Shown here piece after piece: positions 1 to 5,458 of a DNA stretch of 6,083 nucleotides. The stretch is from UBA3206 sp963623875. GTDB taxonomy: Bacteria > Bacillota_I > Bacilli_A > Acholeplasmatales > Anaeroplasmataceae. The translations under genes and the position numbers were made by a program. Location of the stretch: assembly GCA_963623875.1 (NCBI GenBank), contig CAVFNL010000001.1, forward strand, positions 1 to 6,083, in the 5' to 3' direction. How positions within the stretch are numbered: position 1 is the stretch's first letter; each line of letters begins with the position of its first letter. The notes beneath the pieces were generated by a model. It had not been told where the DNA came from and made no database searches. It worked only from the letters and a program-made list of their open reading frames with translations.

Positions 1-285
1 GTCTTCTATAGATTCCTCAATGGCAGATATGTAGTCACCAAAACTTTTGACGCATAAAACACTGATTTTTTTATTTTCCAAAGAATACTTTTCTATAGTC
101 GCCACTGCTAACCTGCTTTTACCAATTCCGGCAGGTCCGGTTATGGCAACAAAATCTTTTTTACTTAGCAAATTGCAGACATCATCTATTTCTTTTTCCC
201 TTCCAATAAATTTGGTAGACAAGGATTCCGAAATCTCAATTCGATGTTTTTTAAACTTTTCAAGATCATCTAATTTAAAAGACAT
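1..285 (-). CDS. STAND/AAA-type NTPase, N-terminal part only (runs off the left edge)
   Basis: These are the first 95 codons of a larger minus-strand gene; the stop lies beyond position 1. Seen: after a charged N-terminal helix (residues 1-25) comes FIGREKEID, then a hydrophobic strand and a perfect Walker A, GPAGIGKSRLA, at about residues 55-65. The order 'F-I/V-G-R-E-x-E' followed by 'GPAGIGK' is typical of STAND NTPases (NACHT/NB-ARC-like and novel-STAND groups), which use a nucleotide switch to control an effector or sensor domain. The ATG at 283-285 is chosen because GGTGG lies 6 nt upstream and an extended -10 lies about 40 nt upstream. Inferred: a signalling or anti-phage (Avs-like) NTPase, fitting the defence-type neighbourhood. 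The sensor and effector domains are outside the window, so it could equally be an AAA-type transcriptional regulator. The NTPase call is solid; the role is not. Confidence 0.75.
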   Translation of the reverse strand, partial: MSFKLDDLEKFKKHRIEISESLSTKFIGREKEIDDVCNLLSKKDFVAITGPAGIGKSRLAVATIEKYSLENKKISVLCVKSFGDYISAIEESIED

Positions 286-321
286 ATATAACCACCGCCA
301 ATCAATTTCTTTATTAGTTTA

Positions 322-330
322 ATTATATCA
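322..330 (-). promoter_or_regulatory. Extended -10 promoter of the STAND-type NTPase gene
   Basis: On the minus strand the bases read TGATATAAT: a perfect TATAAT with the TGn extension, which often makes a -35 box unnecessary. No good -35 is visible at 16-18 bp. Transcription would start near 315, about 30 nt upstream of the start codon at 285. Confidence 0.6.
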
Positions 331-400
331 CGTAATCGCTTATTTTTCTCTTATAGATATCGATAAACCATAGAAGACGCTTAACTATTTCATCAAGAAT

Positions 401-441
401 AAAAAAGCCGCTCTCCCCATCATATGATGTGGATTAAGCGG
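401..441 (-). terminator. Rho-independent terminator, minus-strand direction
   Basis: An outer stem pairs CCGCT (408-412) with AGCGG (437-441). Inside it, CC (415-416) pairs with GG (431-432) around the 12-base palindrome CATCATATGATG (418-429). On the minus strand the stem is followed by six T (406-401) and then ATT, so the efficient direction is minus. It ends 47 nt after the stop of the gene fragment at 488-654, and it also separates that fragment from the NTPase gene promoter on the same strand. Confidence 0.65.
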
Positions 442-487
442 TTTGCTTTTCTTATCTTCAATTGTCGATTCGAAATGTTCTATTTCT

Positions 488-654
488 TTATATGAATCGT
501 TCTTCATCGCAGGCATTGTGCTTTCTTTTAGCGGTATGCTGAGAATGATTTGATTTAATTTTCCATTCAAACACGAAGCCTAAAAAGAAAATGATTTCAT
601 ATACTTTACCTTCATAGGCTAATGGCATCGCTATCCCCGATTTTGCATGGTCAG
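488..654 (-). pseudogene. 3' fragment of an unrecognised gene, cut at the edge of repeat element copy 1
   Basis: A minus-strand frame stays open from the element boundary near 655 to a TAA at 490-488, reading from about SGIAMPLAYEGKVYE through a hydrophobic stretch (IIFFLGFVF) to a lysine/histidine-rich tail. The frame technically continues to 727, but that part lies inside the repeat element. The support is positional: a convincing terminator in the same direction begins 47 nt after this stop, as expected of a real gene end, and the sequence changes character where the element's terminal repeat begins. A second overlapping minus-strand frame (385-570) is discounted because its C-terminus is encoded by the terminator hairpin. 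I recognise no family. It could be chance open frame. Confidence 0.3.
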
Positions 655-1087
655 TGAGAGTATTTTTCTGAGTGGAAGGCGGTTTTATGCCGTAAAAATC
701 CATTATCGCATAAGGAAAAAAGCACACTTTAGAAGACTAGAAGGGACTGCAATACCCAAATAAGTATTTTGAGTTTTTCACATCTATACACTATGTCATA
801 TATAGATGAGACTTAAATTCTTGATTTTTACCTTAGTTAAGGCATTTTCACCTTTAAAATCAAGACTTTCAAGGACTAAACAAGATTAAGCGGTTGTAGT
901 AATTTCTTCCAAAATGGTGGAGTGTGTAGTGGAGAATCATTTTCCACTACCGAGTGAAGATTTGTTCCACTACTCATAGAGGTTTATCAAGCCATTTTGT
1001 GTAAAGAGACCTCTTTAGTTCCACTACTAATATAGCATTAATTCCACTACCTTACTAGTAGTGGAAAATAATTATTGAATACTCTCA
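655..1087 (+). mobile_element. Structured non-coding repeat element, copy 1, with terminal inverted repeats
   Basis: This 433-bp stretch recurs as a direct repeat at 5459-5909. Its ends are a perfect 10-bp inverted repeat, TGAGAGTATT (655-664) and AATACTCTCA (1078-1087). Alignment with copy 2 is strong from 735 onward and weak but visible from 655 to 734. Internal hairpins: CATCTATA (781-788)/TATAGATG (801-808); CTTGATTTT (820-828)/AAAATCAAG (856-864) enclosing the palindrome CCTTAGTTAAGG (831-842); AGAGGT (978-983)/ACCTCT (1009-1014); and TTCCACTAC (1042-1050)/GTAGTGGAA (1058-1066). The 9-mer TTCCACTAC also occurs at 942, 965 and 1019, and nearly in inverted form at 926. It has no credible coding frame. 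Inferred: a MITE-like or otherwise mobilised structured element, or a repeated structured RNA. I see no clear target-site duplication, and I do not recognise the family. The strand is that of the likelier RNA sense. Confidence 0.7.
1042..1066 (+). repeat. Terminal hairpin of element copy 1
   Basis: Nine-base arms TTCCACTAC and GTAGTGGAA are separated by the 7-base loop CTTACTA, and all nine pairs are Watson-Crick. It uses the same 9-mer that is repeated elsewhere in the element, so this may be a protein-binding or strand-exchange motif as well as a fold. The equivalent in copy 2 is at 5861-5885. Confidence 0.7.
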
Positions 1088-1217
1088 TTATAATGCTTAA
1101 TACGATTGAAAAGGCTGAAATGTAAGGCTTAAATAATCTGATTAAACTTTTACTTTTTTTAAATTATATCTTCATTTAATTTGACTATTAAAATCTTTAA
1201 CAAAGTGCTATTCAACA

Positions 1218-2300
1218 TTAAATGCTGTATGTTATATTGTAATTAAAATTAACAGTTTTATCATTCCAAGGCCAAAAATCATCTCTAACCATTTGAATCG
1301 TTCTTTTATCAAGCATATTGACTATTTTTGTATTCGATTTTTTCTCTCGAATCAAATAGACGGATGTTTGCATAGATTGATTGATATTATATGAATACCA
1401 AGGATCATTTTCAGACCATGGCTCAAGATAATCAAATTCAATATTTACTACATCTTTTGCCATATTACCTTTATCATAAATTTTAGGTGATTGTAATGTT
1501 GTTGAATAAGATGAGGATACACTTGCACTAACCTTAGCTGAACAATCAGAAGATATTTCTGAACTTAAATCACTTCCATAAGTAATATTCATTTCTGGAT
1601 TTTTAGCTTTTGGTTGATAATCACGCAACTCTACTTGATCACTTTGAGGATCAAAATTATAAATGATCTTACTAGTACGGAAATCATCAGTATTATCATT
1701 ATTTGGTGACACATAAGTCTCATGAGCAATCAAATAATACCTATAATTACTTGTAATTATTTTAAAAGACGAATACCATTCAAAGAAATCTCCATAGTGG
1801 ACTCCATCATAATCTAGACTCCATGTTAATTTTTGAGAGACAACTGATTTCCATGAATCCCCAATAGTCATACTAACAATATCGTTAGAGCAAATGCTTA
1901 TATATTCTTCACAAAGTTTACCAGTATTTATTTCATCTTTAACTTTATCTATCATCTTTTCTAAATCTATAGCTGTAGTATAATTTGTACCTATCAAATA
2001 ACCTTCGCCAATGGTTGAGTCATCAATTTTAAAGAAATATTTTCCATAAATTTCAGCACGAATATCAATTTCTAATTGATTGTCTAAAGCGACTGATGAA
2101 ACCTCATTTTCATTGTTAGAATTAACATCTTTATAGATGATAATACCTTTACTATTTAAATTATTTACTAGATCATTCACATCATTTAAGTTTTCTACAT
2201 GTTTAATTAAAACATCATCAACTTCATTTTTTATACATAGTGTTTGGACAGTACTCCCTAATGTTACAGTAGAAAGTAACAATAAAGTTTTTGTTATCAT
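1218..2300 (-). CDS. Exported beta-rich protein of unknown function, possibly pore-forming
   Basis: A protein of 360 residues. Seen: a signal-like N-terminus (MITK, then a hydrophobic run at residues 5-20, no lipobox), a charged helical segment at 25-130, and a C-terminal half rich in alternating polar/hydrophobic strands. Residues 239-269 (from ITYGSD to YSTTL) are strikingly Ser/Thr-rich and alternating, like the membrane-inserting hairpin of beta-pore-forming toxins. The preceding DYQPKAKN and the C-terminal TVNFNYNITYSI vaguely recall leukocidin/haemolysin strands. Length is near that family (about 310-340), but the cap-to-rim proportions do not match, so this is only a guess. The start ATG overlaps the stop of the upstream HTH-membrane gene (TAATG); AAGGAG lies 15 nt upstream, and coupling probably helps initiation. 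No clear terminator follows before element copy 1. It is sure to be a gene; the function is unassigned. Confidence 0.8.
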   Translation of the reverse strand: MITKTLLLLSTVTLGSTVQTLCIKNEVDDVLIKHVENLNDVNDLVNNLNSKGIIIYKDVNSNNENEVSSVALDNQLEIDIRAEIYGKYFFKIDDSTIGEGYLIGTNYTTAIDLEKMIDKVKDEINTGKLCEEYISICSNDIVSMTIGDSWKSVVSQKLTWSLDYDGVHYGDFFEWYSSFKIITSNYRYYLIAHETYVSPNNDNTDDFRTSKIIYNFDPQSDQVELRDYQPKAKNPEMNITYGSDLSSEISSDCSAKVSASVSSSYSTTLQSPKIYDKGNMAKDVVNIEFDYLEPWSENDPWYSYNINQSMQTSVYLIREKKSNTKIVNMLDKRTIQMVRDDFWPWNDKTVNFNYNITYSI

Positions 2301-2791
2301 TATTCGTTGTGTTTTCTCCTTCGTAAAAATTTAACGAGTGAGATAACAAATCCTACAATAGATAAAAGAACAAGGAAGCGAAAGAATGTTCCACTTGAAA
2401 CCCAAATACGCACATACCACCATACAAAAGAATAAGATGAGTTATACAGAATCGGATTTAAAATAGAATAAATAAATGTACCAATAAAAAGCCCAATTGA
2501 AAGAAGCATTACAATAAGTAAAATTATATCTACTTTATCCAGCACTGTTTTTTGTATATTTTTTGACCCAGTGATGTCTTCTTTATTTTCTATCTCTTTG
2601 CCATTAACTAAATAATCTAAATTCACATTGAACAATCTAGCAATAGCATTTAACGTATCAAGACTTGGTTGGCAGACATCAGTTTCTTATTTTTGAACAG
2701 CTTGTCTAGATACATTAAGTTCTAATGCAAGTTTTTCCTGCGATAGATTACTCTTATTTCTTAATTCTTTAATTCTTTCTCCAAGTGTCAT
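2300..2791 (-). pseudogene. XRE-type HTH protein with two C-terminal membrane segments, interrupted by an in-frame stop
   Basis: From the ATG at 2791-2789 (GAGGTG 5 nt upstream) the frame reads MTLGERIKELRNKSNLSQEK, then a recognition helix SRQAVQK, then TAA at 2689-2687 in the position where this family has the Trp or Tyr of 'KWE/KYE'. The same frame continues without shift: ETDVCQPSLDTL, the usual end of the XRE domain, then LDYLVNGKEI, a linker, two hydrophobic segments (about residues 88-110 and 136-154) and a basic tail FLRRRKHNE. The full design is 163 residues: a DNA-binding domain anchored in the membrane. In relatives with this layout the HTH controls its own operon, with the membrane part acting as sensor or tether. 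With the stop, only a 34-residue peptide and perhaps a TTG-initiated membrane piece from 2635 would be made. Its last base is shared with the start of the downstream exported-protein gene. A sequencing error is possible. Confidence 0.8.
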
Positions 2792-2867
2792 ATATTCACC
2801 TCACGTCATTATTTTTCTTGCTTAAAAAGCCTTTATAATTTTAAACTTTTCAAAATATAAATTCAGC

Positions 2868-2880
2868 CAACCATAGGTTG
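2868..2880. promoter_or_regulatory. Small inverted repeat upstream of the HTH gene, possible operator
   Basis: CAACC and GGTTG are separated by ATA, a perfect 5-bp-arm dyad about 77 nt upstream of the HTH start. XRE regulators bind dyads of this kind near their own promoters, but I see no convincing -35/-10 pair here, so the role is a guess. Confidence 0.25.
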
Positions 2881-2897
2881 CATTTTGCATAATTTTA

Positions 2898-2911
2898 AGA
2901 GCATTTGCTCT
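2898..2911. repeat. Short perfect hairpin in the intergenic region
   Basis: AGAGC and GCTCT flank ATTT. There is no T-run on either side, so it does not look like an intrinsic terminator. It lies between the TOPRIM gene's end at 3079 and the HTH gene and could be part of the HTH control region. The rest of 2792-3078 shows nothing I can support. Confidence 0.3.
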
Positions 2912-3078
2912 CATATCAAAGAATTACCAAAAGAGAAATAAATCCAAAAAAACGATATTTTCCAATCATATTACAAGGAATCAAAAAAAATTTTTAAGCA
3001 CATACATCTTATTTAATACTAATAGCTATGGAATTAATATATTTGACTCTTGGATCTTTACATAAATTCTAAATATTA

Positions 3079-3663
3079 TTATTTTGATTTTAAAATGGAT
3101 ATTAACGGTTCTAGTTCTGAATTAGCCTTATCTAATATTTTAGAAATATCTAATCTTTCAAGTAAACCAGATACTTTCTTACCCTTTATGTATATTCTAT
3201 TTCCTTTTTTAAATATATTTTGTATTTTATCATAGCCGTTTTTACCAGTTAACTTATTTGGTATTTTAATTCTCAACCAGTTACACATTCCTTCAACATC
3301 ATATAATAACCAATCTTCAATACTCTTACGTGCTTTCACTTGAATCACTTTGTTGGCACCAGCATTTTCCATTTTAGATTGAACACTATTCCAATCAATT
3401 GGAGGAACGCTTGCAAATTCAAATATATCAGTATCATAGCAAAGTGCAACTATAAACTCTTTTTTAGGATTCATTTGTATGATACGTTTAAATTTCATTA
3501 AAGAATCTTTTTTAAATCCACCTACACCACGGACATTAAAAACACTTACTTCACATTCAAGTCTCTTATTAGGCAATTCATTTCTAATCAAGGGAATAAT
3601 ATAATTTTTATAAAGTTCTTCCTCAGTTTCGCCTTCTACAAATATGACTACATATTTACTCAT
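3079..3663 (-). CDS. TOPRIM-like nuclease partner of an OLD-type ATPase (DUF4276/RloB-like)
   Basis: A protein of 194 residues. Seen: an N-terminal strand followed by FVEGETEEE (E10, the first acidic TOPRIM position), a strand-turn FNVRGVGGF at 42-50, then IVALCYDTDIFEF at 71-83, whose D77-x-D79 is the second TOPRIM acidic motif. ARKSIEDWLLYD at 111-122 resembles the 'E-x-W-L-L' helix of RloB/DUF4276 relatives, and the C-terminal GKKVSGLLERLDISK resembles the closing helices of that group. Such proteins are metal-dependent nucleases or effectors held by a partner ATPase. The ATG at 3663 is fixed by AGAGG 7 nt upstream and lies 2 nt after the ATPase stop (TAGTTATG), so translation is coupled and a complex is likely. 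In PARIS the effector AriB is a longer DUF4435 protein, so this is a relative in architecture, not clearly PARIS. The fold is inferred from motifs; the anti-phage role is inferred from context. Confidence 0.75.
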   Translation of the reverse strand: MSKYVVIFVEGETEEELYKNYIIPLIRNELPNKRLECEVSVFNVRGVGGFKKDSLMKFKRIIQMNPKKEFIVALCYDTDIFEFASVPPIDWNSVQSKMENAGANKVIQVKARKSIEDWLLYDVEGMCNWLRIKIPNKLTGKNGYDKIQNIFKKGNRIYIKGKKVSGLLERLDISKILDKANSELEPLISILKSK

Positions 3664-3665
3664 AA

Positions 3666-4928
3666 CTAATCCTCTAAATAATCATTAATTAGTTCTGATT
3701 CATCAGCGATTAAAGAAAACAAATAATCTCCTGTTAGCATATCAACTTCCTTAGCATCTCTTATTAATGGTTTCATGTTAACGCGCTTGAATATAACCCC
3801 ACCTTCATTATCAGATAAACCTGCATAAATTGATTCATTTGAAAGATAACTAATTATATATGGAGAATGGCTTGTAAATATAAGTTTTGAATCATCAAGA
3901 AGACTAGCTATAACTTGAATATACGAATTAAGTAAACTTGGATGAATAGAATTTTCTGGTTCTTCAACTGCAATTAGAGATACATTACTCATTTCAGCAA
4001 GAATTATCCTTGTCAATAATACTAATATTTTTTTAGCTCCATCAGACATTTCTTCAAAGCTCAATGATGCAACTAAGTTCTTATCTTTTACAGAAAGTAA
4101 ATAAATGCTATCTGATATAGATAGTTGTGATTCATCAGGAAGTTTTACATTGCTTGTATTTATTTTTACTTCAGCCACATTCAATTCTTCGATATTCGGA
4201 AATAATGATATAAATGTAGATTCAATCAAATCATACTTATCTTTATTGTTTTCCTTGAGTTTGTATAAAACCTTAGGAAGATTACTTATCATGAACATTA
4301 CATTACCAACATCTTTGACTAATACAGGCTCGGAATTATACATCGATCTAGGGTCCAATGTATCTTCCATATATAAGGAGATACTATTTAATTTTTTGAT
4401 AATATCAACACAAAATAAATCATCGAAAGATTTCAATTTGTTGATAGCTAATTCCATACCATCTATTTTTAACTTTGTAGTGCATCTAGACTGAGGTGAA
4501 GCTTTATAGAAACATTCATTCGTATTTCTATCAATTATTGTAGTGTATTTTTGATGCGCTTCATCTCTCTTGATTTTCAAACTTTCCTTTACAATTAATG
4601 GTTCTTCATCCTGCTTATACGCCCATTTTGTTTCATAAGAATATAAAACCAGATACTTTTGATTATCAATATTAGTTTTAGTTTCTATTTCAAAGCAAAA
4701 GTTCTTTCCAAAATTTGATTTATTAAAAGGCATAGAACTTTTTGATGACAACATCAAGGCTTTAGAACTATTGTTAGCTTTAATAAAAGATATGCCATAG
4801 TTAATACCTTTTAAAAAATTTGATTTACCTAAATTATTTACAGACACAATAGCAGTTAATCTATCAAATGAAATATCAACATCAGAAAGATTTTTAAAAC
4901 CATCTATCCTTACTCTTTGAATTTTCAT
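3666..4928 (-). CDS. OLD/RecF-like ABC ATPase (AAA_15/AAA_21 type), sensor half of a two-gene defence module
   Basis: A protein of 420 residues. Seen: the N-terminal strand and GFKNL at 10-14; Walker A at 29-36 as SVNNLGKS, with Ser where the first Gly normally sits; a middle region (about 60-285) unlike anything I recognise, probably the helical insertion or dimer arm; the ABC signature EMSDGAKKIL at 293-302; Walker B SLIAVEEPE at 317-325 with the catalytic glutamate pair; D-loop SIHP at 327-330; and H-switch TSHSPY at 352-357. All ATPase motifs are present and ordered as in OLD, RecF and AriA-type proteins. It carries no fused TOPRIM domain, which is supplied by the next gene. The ATG at 4928 has GGAG with 8 nt spacing, and a promoter lies 34-62 nt upstream. 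Inferred: ATP binding or hydrolysis controls release or activation of the TOPRIM partner on infection. It could also serve DNA repair, but the small paired partner and island context favour defence. Confidence 0.85.
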   Translation of the reverse strand: MKIQRVRIDGFKNLSDVDISFDRLTAIVSVNNLGKSNFLKGINYGISFIKANNSSKALMLSSKSSMPFNKSNFGKNFCFEIETKTNIDNQKYLVLYSYETKWAYKQDEEPLIVKESLKIKRDEAHQKYTTIIDRNTNECFYKASPQSRCTTKLKIDGMELAINKLKSFDDLFCVDIIKKLNSISLYMEDTLDPRSMYNSEPVLVKDVGNVMFMISNLPKVLYKLKENNKDKYDLIESTFISLFPNIEELNVAEVKINTSNVKLPDESQLSISDSIYLLSVKDKNLVASLSFEEMSDGAKKILVLLTRIILAEMSNVSLIAVEEPENSIHPSLLNSYIQVIASLLDDSKLIFTSHSPYIISYLSNESIYAGLSDNEGGVIFKRVNMKPLIRDAKEVDMLTGDYLFSLIADESELINDYLED

Positions 4929-4961
4929 TATTACATCTCCGTTTCTCTTTATTACACATTC

Positions 4962-4990
4962 ATTATAATATTAAATTTTAAAATACGCAA
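4962..4990 (-). promoter_or_regulatory. Promoter of the ATPase/TOPRIM operon
   Basis: On the minus strand a perfect TATAAT (4967-4962) is preceded after 17 bp by TTGCGT (4990-4985), which matches the first three bases of the consensus -35. Start of transcription would be near 4955, giving a leader of about 27 nt with the GGAG site inside it. The -35 is embedded in the left arm of a palindrome (4983-5005), so a bound protein would block RNA polymerase. Confidence 0.65.
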
Positions 4991-5005
4991 TAAAAAATTG
5001 CGTAT
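4983..5005. promoter_or_regulatory. Operator-like palindrome over the -35 of the ATPase/TOPRIM operon
   Basis: Nine-base perfect arms, ATACGCAAT (4983-4991) and ATTGCGTAT (4997-5005), flank AAAAA; arm centres are 14 bp apart. The left arm contains the -35 hexamer. The A-tract spacer and lack of a T-run after a stem argue against a terminator and for a dimeric repressor site. No obvious cognate regulator lies nearby; the broken HTH gene at 2300-2791 belongs to a different unit. Confidence 0.6.
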
Positions 5006-5045
5006 AATCTTACAAAACAAGCTATTTTTGATAGTTTTCTAGATA

Positions 5046-5054
5046 ATACGCAAA
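5046..5054. promoter_or_regulatory. Isolated third half-site of the same operator motif
   Basis: ATACGCAAA matches the left operator arm in eight of nine bases and lies 63 bp upstream of it, close to six helical turns, hence on the same face of the DNA. An auxiliary site for looping or cooperative repression is possible. A single 9-base match in AT-rich DNA could also be chance, although the CG-containing core makes that less likely. Confidence 0.35.
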
Positions 5055-5181
5055 TTTTAAAGTTATTTATATGTATCAAATTCAAATATAAGTCTAAATA
5101 TTATTGTGTACTTACCAAAGTCTAATGACATGCGTTCAACACTATCTATAACTTGAACGATTTTAAATATTCAAACATTCT

Positions 5182-5355
5182 TCAATTTGTTTTTTTTATT
5201 CCTAAAACACGCCCATCATTACTTATTCTAAATATTATTGTTCCATCATTAAAATTAGCAAATGCGCTAACTGTCTTTAAATAACTTTTAGAGACATTTT
5301 TTTATATTCGATGTCCTTAGCTTTCCTTGTAATCAAATTTCTTCTATTTGTACAT
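5182..5355 (-). pseudogene. Remnant of an AlbA_2 (Schlafen-like) domain protein, frameshifted and truncated
   Basis: One minus-strand frame gives RKAKDIEYKK (from about 5327 to 5298). At a run of seven T (5297-5303) the reading shifts by one base, and the sequence continues as NVSKSYLKTVSAFANFNDG, then TIIFRISNDGRVLGIKK, to a TGA at 5184-5182. This is the hallmark of the AlbA_2 / divergent Schlafen domain: a conserved E-[FY]-K before 'S.AFANt.GG..i.Gi.ddG.v.Gi'. That domain usually starts proteins of about 400-500 residues in mobile and defence regions. Here one Gly is Arg (IIFRI), the domain stops after about 50 residues, and a possible ATG at 5355-5353 is followed by a further stop (MYK then TAG), so a second lesion is likely. 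It lies upstream of the ATPase operon on the same strand. It is certainly not functional as it stands. Confidence 0.65.
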
Positions 5356-5412
5356 CGTCGCTGCAATGATTGCAACGATAATCGTTGCGTTGCAAGACAT
5401 GTAACAACGATG
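5353..5412. repeat. Nested palindrome upstream of the AlbA_2 remnant
   Basis: The core is GCAACGAT (5372-5379), A, ATCGTTGC (5381-5388): perfect 8-base arms around one base. It is nested within TGCAA (5362-5366)/TTGCA (5390-5394) and CATCGT (5353-5358)/ACGATG (5407-5412). It sits where the promoter/operator of the now-broken AlbA_2 gene would be and is richer in G+C than its surroundings. An operator for a dimeric regulator is the simplest reading; no T-run supports a terminator. Confidence 0.5.
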
Positions 5413-5458
5413 AAACTACTCTTTTAGAAATACATAAGCATTTCAGCAATAAAATATT

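Noticed and set aside
385..570. Minus-strand 61-residue frame, possible small gene.
   Set aside because: Its C-terminal third is encoded by the terminator hairpin, and a more coherent stop followed by the terminator exists in the adjacent frame at 488.
885..955. Minus-strand frame conserved in both element copies, with shared residues such as FWKK and QPLN.
   Set aside because: About 18 of 24 residues match, but most changed codons alter the residue rather than being silent, copy 1 meets a stop soon after, and the conservation is explained by nucleotide identity and hairpins.
926..1066. Repeated TTCCACTAC 9-mers as a CRISPR array or plasmid iterons.
   Set aside because: Spacing and orientation are irregular, repeats are only 9 bp, and there is no Rep or Cas gene. 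They are better explained as parts of the element's hairpins.
2950..2995. Possible terminator after the TOPRIM gene.
   Set aside because: TTCC/GGAA arms are only four bases with a long loop, so the pairing is too weak to support.
4105..4494. 129-residue plus-strand frame.
   Set aside because: It is antisense to the ATPase gene, has no ribosome binding site, and its composition is that of a shadow frame. The plus-strand frames at 47-322, 2137-2334 and 3050-3235 are shadows for the same reason.
5063..5170. Stop-free minus-strand stretch with a coding-like look (ERMSLDFGKYT).
   Set aside because: It is short, has no start site, and I recognise no family. It could be more debris of the AlbA_2 gene but cannot be supported.
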